DNA of 57,641 bases from Xenorhabdus szentirmaii DSM 16338 (GTDB taxonomy: Bacteria; Pseudomonadota; Gammaproteobacteria; Enterobacterales; Enterobacteriaceae): assembly GCF_002632585.1 (NCBI RefSeq), contig NZ_NIBV01000002.1, positions 445,726-503,366 on the forward strand. Direction: 5' to 3'. The translations under genes and the position numbers were made by a program. Position 1 is the stretch's first letter, and every line of letters starts with the position of its first letter. This document shows, one piece after another, positions 1 to 7,736 of this stretch. Below the pieces are notes generated by a model. The model saw only the letters and a list, made by a program, of their open reading frames with translations. It ran no database searches and was not told the DNA's origin.

Positions 1-67
1 GCTCAGTTGGTAGAGCATCTCCCTTACAAGGAGGGGGTCATCAGTTCGAATCTGGTATCGCCCACCA
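1..67 (+). tRNA. tRNA-Val (anticodon TAC), 5' end cut by window
   Basis: The window opens inside the D-arm of a tRNA. The D-arm, an anticodon stem CTCCC/GGAGG with loop TTACAAG (anticodon TAC, valine), the T-arm with TTCGAAT and the encoded CCA at 65-67 are all visible; only about nine bases of the 5' acceptor strand are missing. In E. coli this position (before nadA-pnuC) holds a mixed tRNA-Lys/tRNA-Val array, so the assignment fits the neighbourhood. It looks intact, in contrast to the two decayed copies that follow. Confidence 0.93.
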
Positions 68-103
68 CTTCATCAGATTATTTCGCAGTTATCCCCCGAT
101 ATT

Positions 104-188
104 CAAAATAAGCTGTTCAATCAGCCGGCAGCGCAATTGATTCTTAATCGATTGGTCGCAGCTTCCTCAAATTCTACACAGCCCACCA
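104..188 (+). pseudogene. decayed tRNA-Lys-like sequence, copy 1
   Basis: From about 111 to 188 the sequence follows tRNA-Lys: a D-stem-like GCTG/CAGC pair (112-115, 129-132), an anticodon stem ATTGA/TCGAT (136-140, 148-152) with loop TTCTTAA that would give anticodon CTT, then GGTCGCAG and a terminal GCCCACCA at 181-188. The T-arm no longer pairs (GCAGC against TTCTAC), the T-loop has extra bases, and the 5' acceptor strand is not recognisable. I read it as a tRNA-Lys pseudogene left over from the Lys/Val array found here in E. coli. Comparison is to the E. coli tRNA-Lys sequence as I remember it. Confidence 0.6.
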
Positions 189-224
189 TCTAATGAATGA
201 TTCGAATTAAATGTCTCCTCAAAT

Positions 225-313
225 AGATTGTTAGCTAAATTTGTAGAACAGTTGACGTTCAATCAATTAATCATTTAGTTAATTAGTCACAAGTTCGAAT
301 CAGCTTCTTATGC
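225..313 (+). pseudogene. decayed tRNA-Lys-like sequence, copy 2
   Basis: Bases 225-272 align without gaps to the 5' two thirds of tRNA-Lys (TGTTAGCT, GTAGAACAGTTGA, CAATCAATT); by hand 37 of 48 positions agree with the E. coli tRNA-Lys I recall. The anticodon loop has become CGTTCAA, which would read TTC and not TTT. About 14 bases (273-286) are then inserted before a T-loop-like AAGTTCGAATC (291-301), whose stem no longer pairs, and no CCA end follows. A functional tRNA is very unlikely. Confidence 0.62.
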
Positions 314-644
314 CGCTCTGCTGCTTTTCTGATTTATCCTGAATAATTGTACATCAAAGCCAAATGCTCCATGTCTGAAGAGTACGCCAGTTCCGGCATA
401 CCGACATAGATGATGCAGATGCGTTATCCGGAATCCGGAGGATTTTAATTTATGCTATCAAAGTAAATGAGGCATATATTGATGTTCACATATTTACCCA
501 CGAGAAATAAATTGAAATCCACAAATAAACCCGCTATCTTGTTTAGTGTATTAAACAAAAATAAGCATATCTGCTATTTAATCTTATTATTTTACGTTCA
601 TTATATTTATGTACTAAACATTATTATGGTAAGGATAAGAAAGC
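314..644. other. AT-rich gap before pnuC; no gene recognised
   Basis: In E. coli nadA lies directly upstream of pnuC, but no NadA coding is visible here. A short open stretch on the minus strand around 330-410 has no start or homology I recognise, and a 65-codon plus-strand frame at 467-664 overlaps the pnuC start in another frame with AT-driven composition; I regard both as noise. The only functional element I can point to is the AAGGA ribosome site just before pnuC. Confidence 0.5.
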
Positions 645-1334
645 ATGGATTTTTTCGGCATTAATAACATATTAGAATATTTTTCGTTGGAAAAAACGTC
701 ATACATTGAAGTGGTCGGCGCTATAGCAGGGTTATTATGTATTTGGCTTGCCAGTCAGGAAAAAATTATTAACTATTTATTTGGGTTAATTAATGTTTCA
801 CTTTATGCCGTCGTTTTCTTCCAGATTCAGCTCTATGCCAGCCTTATGCTGCAAATTTTCTTTTTTGCCGCAAATGTTTATGGTTGGTATGCCTGGGGTC
901 GGGTGAATGAGCAAAAGCAAGTTGAGCTCAAAATTCGTTGGCTTAAACCCAAGCAGATGATCATCGTCGCTGTTGTTTCCTTATTTGCCATTCTGGTGCT
1001 GACGTTTAACATCGATCATATATTTGGTTATATGGCTGAAACCGTGTTTATTATCTTAAAAGGGGTTGGTTTCAATATCGTAATGCCTGAATTACCACCA
1101 GATGCCCTCCCATTCCTGGATTCAGTCATTACAGTATTATCTATTGTGGCCATGATATTAATGACACGTAAGCATGTAGAAAACTGGTTAATATGGGGTG
1201 TTATCAATGTCATCAGTGTCGGGGTTTATTTCTACCAAGGTGCTTTGGTGATGTCGTTGCAATATGTCATTTTGACGGGTATTGCATTGAATGGCTCCCG
1301 TTTATGGATTCAGGCGGCGAAACATAATGGATAA
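645..1334 (+). CDS. pnuC: PnuC nicotinamide riboside transporter
   Basis: An inner-membrane facilitator that brings nicotinamide riboside into the cell, where NadR phosphorylates it for NAD salvage. The 229-residue protein is close to the E. coli length and opens with MDFF as in that homologue. It is mostly hydrophobic with about seven membrane segments, and keeps the family stretches FFFAANVYGWYAW (about residues 75-87), VMPELPPDA and a C-terminal IALNGSRLWI. The ATG is preceded by TAAGGA at a good distance. In E. coli it is co-transcribed with nadA; here nadA is not next to it, so pnuC must have its own promoter or nadA sits elsewhere. Identity is very secure. Confidence 0.96.
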   Translation: MDFFGINNILEYFSLEKTSYIEVVGAIAGLLCIWLASQEKIINYLFGLINVSLYAVVFFQIQLYASLMLQIFFFAANVYGWYAWGRVNEQKQVELKIRWLKPKQMIIVAVVSLFAILVLTFNIDHIFGYMAETVFIILKGVGFNIVMPELPPDALPFLDSVITVLSIVAMILMTRKHVENWLIWGVINVISVGVYFYQGALVMSLQYVILTGIALNGSRLWIQAAKHNG

Positions 1335-1370
1335 CCCCTTAAAGAAAGGGTAAAACAGAATTGATTTTTG

Positions 1371-1397
1371 GCTATAGGCAATGAATTTGCCTATAGC
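1371..1397 (+). terminator. hairpin after pnuC
   Basis: A perfect 11-bp inverted repeat (GCTATAGGCAA at 1371-1381 and TTGCCTATAGC at 1387-1397) separated by five bases, about 40 bases after the pnuC stop. The following T content is moderate rather than a clean U-tract, so termination efficiency is uncertain. Confidence 0.5.
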
Positions 1398-1570
1398 TTG
1401 TTATCAGTTTATTTATTTGAATTAACATCATTTTTACGTTTCATTATATTTTCTATACAGAAAGTATTCTTTTTTTACTCTCAAAGATTATTTACAGCAC
1501 TACGCCTAACAGTTAGATTGAGATCACAAAATTATTTCAAATAGCTGTAAACACATTAGGTGAAAGTACA

Positions 1571-2623
1571 ATGAACTACCAGAATGACGATATAAGAATC
1601 AAAGAAATAACAGAATTATTGCCACCAGTTGCATTACTTGAGAAATTTCCAGCGACAGAAGAAAGTGCTATTACTGTTCGTGAGGCACGTGAATCTATCC
1701 ACAACATTTTAATTGGTGAAGATGATCGTCTCTTGGTAGTGATTGGGCCATGCTCCATTCATGATCCACTGGCTGCTTTGGAATATGCGGAGCGGCTGAA
1801 GAAATTACGTGAAGAATTGAAAGATGATTTAGAAATTGTTATGAGGGTTTATTTTGAAAAACCTCGTACAACCATTGGCTGGAAAGGGCTCATTAACGAT
1901 CCAAATATGGATTGCAGTTTTAATATTAATAACGGATTGCGTATTGCCCGTAATTTGTTGCTTGATATTAATAACATGGGGCTGCCTACAGCGGGTGAAT
2001 TCCTCGATATGATTTCACCACAATATCTGGCTGATCTCATGAGCTGGGGTGCGATAGGGGCGCGTACAACAGAATCTCAGGTTCATCGTGAATTAGCATC
2101 AGGGCTTTCCTGCCCGGTAGGTTTCAAAAATGGTACTGATGGCACGATTAAAGTTGCTATTGATGCCATTAATTCGGCCAGCTCATCGCATTGCTTCCTA
2201 TCCGTGACTAAATGGGGTCACTCTGCAATTGTGAATACAACCGGCAACAATGACTGCCACATTATTTTACGTGGCGGAAAGGAGCCTAATTACAGTGCTG
2301 AGCATGTTAGTATCGTCAAGGAAAGTTTGGAGAAAGCCGGTTTAGCGCCTCGTCTGATGATTGATTTCAGCCATGCAAACAGTGCAAAGCAGTTCAAAAG
2401 ACAAATGGATGTCGGAGTGGATGTTTGCGGTCAAATTGCAGGCGGTGAAAATGCAATTATGGGGGTCATGATAGAAAGCCATCTGGTTGAAGGAAACCAA
2501 AATCTGGAAAGTAGTGAACCTTTGGTTTATGGCCAGAGTGTGACAGACGCGTGTATCGGTTGGGAGGATACAGAAATCGTATTGCGTCAATTGTCTCAGG
2601 CTGCCAGAGATCGCAGAAAGTAA
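1571..2623 (+). CDS. aroG: DAHP synthase, phenylalanine-sensitive type (AroG)
   Basis: First enzyme of the shikimate pathway: condenses phosphoenolpyruvate with erythrose 4-phosphate to DAHP in the cytoplasm, feeding all aromatic amino acids. Length is 350 residues, identical to E. coli AroG, and the alignment from memory is nearly colinear. The metal-ligand Cys61 (VIGPCSIHDP), Arg92 and Lys97 (MRVYFEKPRTT), the GPRTTESQ-like block GARTTESQVHRELASG, and IDFSHAN with the metal-ligand histidine are all present. The ATG follows AGGTGA. It stands alone, with the convergent gpmA sharing a terminator. TyrR regulation is expected from E. coli, but I see no convincing TyrR box here. Paralogue assignment (AroG over AroF or AroH) rests on similarity and gene order. 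Confidence 0.95.
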   Translation: MNYQNDDIRIKEITELLPPVALLEKFPATEESAITVREARESIHNILIGEDDRLLVVIGPCSIHDPLAALEYAERLKKLREELKDDLEIVMRVYFEKPRTTIGWKGLINDPNMDCSFNINNGLRIARNLLLDINNMGLPTAGEFLDMISPQYLADLMSWGAIGARTTESQVHRELASGLSCPVGFKNGTDGTIKVAIDAINSASSSHCFLSVTKWGHSAIVNTTGNNDCHIILRGGKEPNYSAEHVSIVKESLEKAGLAPRLMIDFSHANSAKQFKRQMDVGVDVCGQIAGGENAIMGVMIESHLVEGNQNLESSEPLVYGQSVTDACIGWEDTEIVLRQLSQAARDRRK

Positions 2624-2641
2624 TTCATTGATTTATGCCAT

Positions 2642-2669
2642 AAAAAGCCGGAGAAACCTCCGGCTTTTT
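2642..2669. terminator. bidirectional intrinsic terminator between aroG and gpmA
   Basis: A 12-bp perfect stem (AAAAAGCCGGAG at 2642-2653, CTCCGGCTTTTT at 2658-2669) with loop AAAC. The A-tract and T-tract make it work in both directions for these convergent genes. Confidence 0.92.
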
Positions 2670-2698
2670 CGTTCTATTTTATTGAAACCCTGGCGGAA

Positions 2699-3451
2699 TT
2701 ACTTCGCTTTACCTTGGTTTGCAACTGCTGCCGCTTTTGCAGCGATTTCATCGGCATTACCCAAATAGTAGTGCTTTATTGGTTTCATGTTTTCATCAAA
2801 CTCATAAACCAGCGGGACAGCAGTCGGAATATTCAGTTCAAGAATGGCGTCTTCACTCATATTGTCCAGATACTTAACCAGCGCACGAAGAGAGTTGCCG
2901 TGAGCGGCAATAATGACTTTCTCTCCTTTTTCCACACGAGGCTTGATAACTTCTTCCCAATAAGGAATAACACGCTCAATTGTAGTTGCAAGGCTTTCGG
3001 TAACCGGAAGCTCTTCGGATTTCAGATTCGCGTAGCGGGGATCATGGCCAGGATAACGTTCATCATCTTTGGTTAAATCAGGAGGGGTGATAGCAAAGCC
3101 ACGACGCCATAATTTGACTTGATCATCGCCATATTTAGCGGCAGTTTCTGCTTTATCCAAACCTTGCAGTGCGCCGTAGTGACGCTCATTCAGTTTCCAG
3201 CTTTTTTCAACAGGCAGCCATTGCTGATCGACTTGGTCCAGAATGTTCCACAAAGTGTGAATGGCACGCTTTAAAACAGAAGTATAGGCAAAATCAAAAG
3301 AGAAGCCTTCTTGTTTCAGCAGTTGGCCTGCTTGCTGTGCCTCAGAGCGGCCTTTGTCAGACAATTCAACATCTGTCCAGCCGGTAAAACGGTTCTCTTT
3401 GTTCCACTCGCTCTCTCCGTGTCTTACAAGAACCAGTTTAGTTACAGCCAT
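2699..3451 (-). CDS. gpmA: 2,3-bisphosphoglycerate-dependent phosphoglycerate mutase
   Basis: Glycolytic and gluconeogenic enzyme interconverting 3- and 2-phosphoglycerate through a phosphohistidine. The 250-residue protein has the RHGE motif with the phosphorylated His11, Glu89 in the [11 protein letters not shown] block, and the second catalytic histidine His184 in AAHGNSLRA. It ends in an alanine- and lysine-rich tail as in E. coli. The start is fixed by AGGAG nine bases before the ATG. It is monocistronic, with the bidirectional terminator just downstream. Identity is certain at family level. Confidence 0.97.
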   Translation of the reverse strand: MAVTKLVLVRHGESEWNKENRFTGWTDVELSDKGRSEAQQAGQLLKQEGFSFDFAYTSVLKRAIHTLWNILDQVDQQWLPVEKSWKLNERHYGALQGLDKAETAAKYGDDQVKLWRRGFAITPPDLTKDDERYPGHDPRYANLKSEELPVTESLATTIERVIPYWEEVIKPRVEKGEKVIIAAHGNSLRALVKYLDNMSEDAILELNIPTAVPLVYEFDENMKPIKHYYLGNADEIAAKAAAVANQGKAK

Positions 3452-3558
3452 AGCTTAAACTCCTATCAGTACTTTTTAATACGAAATGAAATGGTTGCTG
3501 CGGGCATTATATGGCGCGACAGACCGAAACGGCAAACAATAGTCTCGTGACTTTTGCT

Positions 3559-4404
3559 TTAAATCATACCCACCAGCTTTATTGGATAGGTAAAGAATAA
3601 GAGATGGATGAGATTAAGGGTGAAATGGAATGCAACGGCAGTCCATAAACGGCCACTCCACATCCAGGACAGGCCATAAACCAATCCAGCCAATGTTGCG
3701 AAAATGACCATCAAAATGCCACCTGCAAAATGTGCACCACCAAAAAGCAGGGCGGTAATGGCAAGAGCGAGGTAAGGGTTCATCTTTTGACTGAGTTTTT
3801 GTTGAATATAACCCCGGAATAACGCTTCTTCAGCTAAAGACACGAAGAAAAGGTTAGCAACGATAAAAGCAGACAGCCAATCAGGAAGATGAAGTTCAAC
3901 AGACAATCCGCCAAGGGCAGTTGCAAGCGACAACAATGCTGGAATCGAAACAATTAATAGTGACCATCCATGCGGAGGTGCATTAACCACAGGTGTTCGC
4001 ATAAACAAAGTGGGTAAGCAGCATAATAAGATAAATGGCAGCAGCGCCTTATCAAAGTTGAAATACATTGAAAAAGGGGCACTAAGCGGGCCTGCCTGTA
4101 CTTTATCCAGATATTTGAGGTTATCAAAACCAGGAAGATAATGGATGAACAGCAAGATACAGGATATGAACAGTAATGACTCTGTCAGGATGCTGAAAAT
4201 AGCCCGCTTTTTACAATATGTGTGTTTTTTACAATAACAGTGTGTTAACCCCAGAATGGTTATTGCAATCAGTGTAATTATTGCCGGATAGGCAAGAATA
4301 TTCGTGCTGATGCCTGCAATGACAGCGAAAAGTGCAATGATAAAAGCAATTTTCCGGAAATGTGCCAAAAATGCCAAGGAAGTGGCAAGTAATGCCCAGG
4401 CCAT
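3559..4404 (-). CDS. CPBP-family intramembrane metalloprotease
   Basis: A 281-residue, strongly hydrophobic protein with about eight membrane segments. It carries the motifs of the CPBP (CAAX prenyl protease/bacteriocin-processing, Abi) family: EEALFRGY with Glu192, Glu193 and Arg197, FGGAHF with His225, and a final HFTLN block with His260 and Asn264. These are the presumed metal-binding and catalytic residues of the family. The substrate is unknown; such proteins are often linked to bacteriocin self-immunity or membrane protein processing, and nothing nearby shows which. The start follows a GGGGA site. The first about 90 residues contain several cysteines and look poorly conserved. Confidence 0.8.
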   Translation of the reverse strand: MAWALLATSLAFLAHFRKIAFIIALFAVIAGISTNILAYPAIITLIAITILGLTHCYCKKHTYCKKRAIFSILTESLLFISCILLFIHYLPGFDNLKYLDKVQAGPLSAPFSMYFNFDKALLPFILLCCLPTLFMRTPVVNAPPHGWSLLIVSIPALLSLATALGGLSVELHLPDWLSAFIVANLFFVSLAEEALFRGYIQQKLSQKMNPYLALAITALLFGGAHFAGGILMVIFATLAGLVYGLSWMWSGRLWTAVAFHFTLNLIHLLFFTYPIKLVGMI

Positions 4405-4595
4405 ATAATCCCCTATTACCCTTAAAAAAATAACTCAATTAACTAAAAAATGGGTCGTTATTTTATATGTTTGGTTTAAAAATTCAAAATTAATAAAATT
4501 TTTTAAAAAATATTATTTTTTATAATCAAAGGATTGAGAACTATCGCCTGAAAGATGAAAGGGAAAATGGAGGATTTGGGGGGAAAGTACAACGA

Positions 4596-4626
4596 GTGAT
4601 CCCGCTCATGACAGGAGCAGGATCAC
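4596..4626 (-). terminator. hairpin downstream of modF
   Basis: Inverted repeat GTGATCC-C-GCTC / GAGC-A-GGATCAC (one mismatch), lying about 25 bases beyond the modF stop. There is no T-run on the minus strand, so it is either a Rho-assisted stop or an mRNA-protecting 3' end. Confidence 0.35.
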
Positions 4627-4651
4627 AATAATATCTGGTAAAACATAATAA

Positions 4652-6136
4652 TTACAGTTGGTTGCGGATAACGCTTTCGGTTTCGTAACGATAAATATCA
4701 CCATCAGCAATAAATCTCAGGCGGTGATTGATGCACTCTGGTGCGTCTTCCTGATGGTGGGAAACAAACAAAAGTTGCGTATTACCATTAGAAATCATGA
4801 TATCAATGAATTGCAGAACCAACTGACGATTGAGGGGATCTAGCCCTTGTAAAGGTTCATCCAGAATCAGTAAGGCAGGATGCTTGACCAAAGCTCGAGC
4901 GATCAGAACAAGCCTCTGTTGTCCCCATGATAGGCTATGAAATGGAATAGTTGCTTTTTCACCGGATAAACCCAACAAAGTGAGCCACTCCCCCGCTAAT
5001 TGTTGCTGGCGATCTGAAGCTGTCTGATAAAGCCCGATAGAGTCGAAGAAACCGGAAAGAATAACACTTTTGACATTAACGCTGACCCGGTATTCGAGAT
5101 GCATAGTATTACTGACATAACCAATATGGCGTTTAATATCCCAAATGGTTTCCCCGCTTCCTCGTTGCCGGCCAAATAAGATTAATTCATTATTGTAGCC
5201 TTGAGGATGATCGCCTGTAATCAAGCTGAGGAGAGTTGATTTACCTGCTCCATTTTCACCGATGATCTGCCAATGTTCATTGGGATTGATTTGCCAGTTC
5301 AAGCCATGAAGAATGGGCTTGTCATTATACTGAACAACAATATTACGCATTGATACCAAAGGTTGGTCTACGGGAAGTGGTTCACTCACCCGGCTTTCAT
5401 CTTTTCCGGGGAGATGAATATTTCTCAATTCTTCGCTGTGTCTTAATTGCGCAATGAGCGATTTTTTCAGAATACTTTCTTTTTCTCCGGATAAAGTGAG
5501 CTGACAATCAGCCAATACACCGATTTGCTCAACAAACTCCGGAATTTCGTGAAACCGGTTCAGGATTAAAACTAAAGTAATCCCTTTTGTTGCCAATGTT
5601 CCCAATAGTTGTGACAACTGGTTGCGGGCATAGGGATCTAACCCGTCAAACGGTTCATCCAGGATCAATAGATCGGGATTTGCCATTAATGCCTGACAAA
5701 GCAGAACCTTTCGGACTTCCCCGGTTGAAAGGTATTTGAAACGCCGTGAAAGCAAATCTTTGATACCGAAATATTGTGATAATTCGAGGCACTGCTCATT
5801 GTCTTTATGGTAAAGCTGGATGATGTCTGCTGCGGTGCGCCCGGTATCCTCCTCACCTTCACTGACTAAATCAGTATTATTTCGCTGCCATTCTTCATCA
5901 ATTAATTTTTGCAATTGCTCGAAAGAGAGACGTATTGGTGTATGAAATGAACAATGGCGTTTACCTGATAGTTGAATTAATTCATTTGACAGGGCGCGTG
6001 CCAAAGACGATTTGCCACTGCCATTTGCGCCGACAAAAGCCCAACTTTCTCCGGAAATAATTTTCAGTGACGGCAACCGTAGGGTACGGGTGTCACTTAA
6101 TCGGAAACTACTTTGCGTTATTTGCAATTCAGACAT
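4652..6136 (-). CDS. modF: ModF, tandem ABC ATPase of the molybdate locus
   Basis: Cytoplasmic protein of 494 residues with two ABC ATPase domains and no membrane part. Domain 1 has Walker A GANGSGKSS (about residues 36-44), signature LSTGEVRK and Walker B LLILDEPFDGLD. Domain 2 has Walker A GENGAGKST, signature LSWGQQRLVL and LLILDEPLQGLD. E. coli ModF matches along the full length. Its biochemical role is not settled; it is tied to molybdenum metabolism through co-transcription with modE. Here the upstream partner modE is broken, and modF begins about 40 bases after the remnant, with its own strong AAGGAAG site, so it should still be translated. Confidence 0.93.
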   Translation of the reverse strand: MSELQITQSSFRLSDTRTLRLPSLKIISGESWAFVGANGSGKSSLARALSNELIQLSGKRHCSFHTPIRLSFEQLQKLIDEEWQRNNTDLVSEGEEDTGRTAADIIQLYHKDNEQCLELSQYFGIKDLLSRRFKYLSTGEVRKVLLCQALMANPDLLILDEPFDGLDPYARNQLSQLLGTLATKGITLVLILNRFHEIPEFVEQIGVLADCQLTLSGEKESILKKSLIAQLRHSEELRNIHLPGKDESRVSEPLPVDQPLVSMRNIVVQYNDKPILHGLNWQINPNEHWQIIGENGAGKSTLLSLITGDHPQGYNNELILFGRQRGSGETIWDIKRHIGYVSNTMHLEYRVSVNVKSVILSGFFDSIGLYQTASDRQQQLAGEWLTLLGLSGEKATIPFHSLSWGQQRLVLIARALVKHPALLILDEPLQGLDPLNRQLVLQFIDIMISNGNTQLLFVSHHQEDAPECINHRLRFIADGDIYRYETESVIRNQL

Positions 6137-6173
6137 TCTTCTTCCTTTTTAAGCAACATCAACTAAAAGATCA

Positions 6174-6432
6174 TCAGAAATAAGCGGAATAATGTTCAAT
6201 GTCAATGAGTGGTTCTCTGTTATTCGCTGAGGATGAATAATTTTTGAAGGTGAGAGGAAAATTATTTAATGACAACAAATTGGATAACCAGTAGTTTTTC
6301 TCCTGATAAGTGAATCTGTCAAGGGGAAAAACTGGGTTAATTTGTTTAAGTAACCCCATGCACCGCGGATCAGCGAAAATGTTCTGCTGTAATTTGAGTG
6401 TTAACAATATTTCAGCTTGTTTCAGCTTGCAT
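6174..6432 (-). pseudogene. modE: modE remnant (molybdate-responsive regulator), frameshifted and internally deleted
   Basis: Reading from the ATG at 6430-6432, codons 1-4 (MQAE) match the start of E. coli ModE, but a 10-bp tandem duplication follows and gives a stop at codon 7. Ignoring one repeat copy, the frame continues ILLTLKLQQNIFADPR and on to GLLKQI, which is the N-terminus of ModE almost residue for residue. The DNA-binding helix-turn-helix that should follow is absent: after GLLKQI the sequence jumps to an RFTYQEKNYW segment that may correspond to RFSLQTSARNQWF of ModE, roughly 90 residues further on. Downstream sequence is not recognisable and the frame ends after about 80 codons against about 260 in a full ModE. 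The position between modF and acrZ/modABC is exactly that of modE in E. coli. Confidence 0.88.
6410..6429. repeat. 10-bp tandem duplication inside modE
   Basis: TTTCAGCTTG occurs twice in direct tandem (6410-6419 and 6420-6429). On the minus strand it duplicates codons around 2-5 of modE and shifts the frame by one base. Confidence 0.95.
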
Positions 6433-6603
6433 AATGGTTCATTTCAGGAAAATATTTGATAGCTTTAGGAAATGGCAGTAAGAACCGCACGTTTCGTCGG
6501 TTACTGTTACTGTTTTATTGTCTAAAATAGTGAAATTAACGTCTGTGTTATGTCAGGCATGGCACAGTTAATGGATTCGTCACTCAGAGTATGTGAGGTG
6601 GGC

Positions 6604-6744
6604 ATGTTTGACTTGCTGAAAAGTATGGGTTTTTCACTGATTATGGTACCCGTAGTTATGGCGGCTATTTTGGCGCTGATTTACGTCATTGGTGAATTGT
6701 TCAATGTTATCTCCAAAACAGGAAATACCGGACAGCAGCCTTAA
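6604..6744 (+). CDS. acrZ: AcrZ, small AcrB-associated membrane protein
   Basis: A 46-residue single-pass inner-membrane protein that in E. coli binds the multidrug pump subunit AcrB and changes its substrate range. The membrane helix covers about residues 8-32 (SLIMVPVVMAAILALIYVIG), followed by a short polar tail, matching E. coli AcrZ in length and in the IMVPVVMA core. I chose the ATG at 6604, with GAGGTG before it; the reading frame is open further upstream to 6550 but that extension has no family counterpart. It lies between the modE remnant and modABC, as in E. coli, where it belongs to the ModE regulon. Confidence 0.9.
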   Translation: MFDLLKSMGFSLIMVPVVMAAILALIYVIGELFNVISKTGNTGQQP

Positions 6745-6758
6745 TTTCTATGGTTTTC

Positions 6759-6780
6759 ATTACCCGGTCATCCGGGTAAT
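6759..6780 (+). terminator. hairpin after acrZ
   Basis: Perfect 9-bp stem ATTACCCGG/CCGGGTAAT with loop TCAT, 15 bases after the acrZ stop. Pyrimidine-rich sequence follows rather than a strict T-run. Confidence 0.6.
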
Positions 6781-6898
6781 TCCTCAATCCTGCTTTCTTC
6801 CCGTCATTCTCTTCCGTATGTAACCTGATCGCTAAATTAACATAAAAGCTAAAACTGGCTCACAACTTGCCGACTAATCCCGGGATAGCATTTTCATT

Positions 6899-6925
6899 TA
6901 ACGTTGTATCTTGTTATATACGACG
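6899..6925 (+). promoter_or_regulatory. ModE-like operator upstream of modA
   Basis: TAACGTTGTAT and ATATACGACG form an imperfect inverted repeat around CTTGTT, about 35 bases before the modA start. It resembles the ModE site of the E. coli modA promoter (TAACGTTA-type core with AT-rich arms), as I recall it. If it is a ModE site, its own regulator is broken in this window. Confidence 0.45.
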
Positions 6926-6957
6926 CACCATATTGATTATCTTAGGTGAAATCTAAA

Positions 6958-7725
6958 ATGAAAAAGAAAGTGAATCAATTGCTGATAGGTGCTGTAGTCT
7001 CTCTTGTTGTCGGAAATGCTTGGGCAGAAAATAAGGTGGTTGTTTTTGCTGCCGCTTCATTGACGAATGCGTTGGATGAAATAGCCACCCAATATAAAAA
7101 AGAAAAACAGGGAAGCATTATTGCTTCCTATGCATCATCCTCGACACTTGCCCGTCAGATAGAACAGGGAGCACCTGCGGACATTTTCATTTCAGCTGAT
7201 CAACAATGGATGAATTACGCTGCCGATAAGCAACTGATTGCTGAACATACCCGCCACACTTTATTGGGTAACCAACTTGTCCTGATTGCCCCTAAAGAGA
7301 GTAAACTGGACAAAGTGGATATCAACAGGGAAACAAAGTGGAAATCTTTACTGGCAGGCGGGCGTTTAGCTGTTGGCGACCCAGATCATGTTCCTGTCGG
7401 TATTTATGCCAAGGAATCACTGCAATATTTAAATGCTTGGGATACGGTTAACCCGTTGATGGCCCGCGCTAATAACGTGCGTAGTGGCATGGTTCTGGTG
7501 GAACGGGCAGAAGTACCATTGGGCATTGTTTATGGTTCTGATGCGATGGCAAGCAACAAAGTGAAGGTTGTGGGTATTTTCCCGTCAGAGAGCCACAAAC
7601 CAGTGGAGTATCCGATAGCAATAATTAAAGGTCATGAAAAACAGGCTGTTCTTGATTTTTATGATTATCTCAAATCCCCTGAAGCGGTAGCCATTTTCAA
7701 GCGCTACGGTTTTAATGCATTGTAG
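6958..7725 (+). CDS. modA: ModA, periplasmic molybdate-binding protein
   Basis: Solute-binding protein of the high-affinity molybdate importer. It begins with a classical signal peptide, MKKK plus a hydrophobic core and AWA, cleaved after about residue 23. Mature features include VVVFAAASLTNALDEI, YASSSTLARQIEQGAPADIFISAD and GDPDHVPVG, which match the oxyanion-binding segments of ModA. I prefer the ATG at 6958 (AGGTGA eight bases before) to the GTG at 6946, which lies inside the ribosome site. It is the first gene of modABC, with modB 11 bases downstream. Confidence 0.95.
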   Translation: MKKKVNQLLIGAVVSLVVGNAWAENKVVVFAAASLTNALDEIATQYKKEKQGSIIASYASSSTLARQIEQGAPADIFISADQQWMNYAADKQLIAEHTRHTLLGNQLVLIAPKESKLDKVDINRETKWKSLLAGGRLAVGDPDHVPVGIYAKESLQYLNAWDTVNPLMARANNVRSGMVLVERAEVPLGIVYGSDAMASNKVKVVGIFPSESHKPVEYPIAIIKGHEKQAVLDFYDYLKSPEAVAIFKRYGFNAL

Positions 7726-7736
7726 GAACTAAACTT

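Noticed and set aside
467..664. 65-codon plus-strand frame before pnuC
   Set aside because: No homology, AT-driven composition, and it overlaps the well-supported pnuC start in a different frame.
1480..1570. TyrR box before aroG
   Set aside because: A TGTAAA half-site near 1547 has no matching TTTACA at the right spacing.
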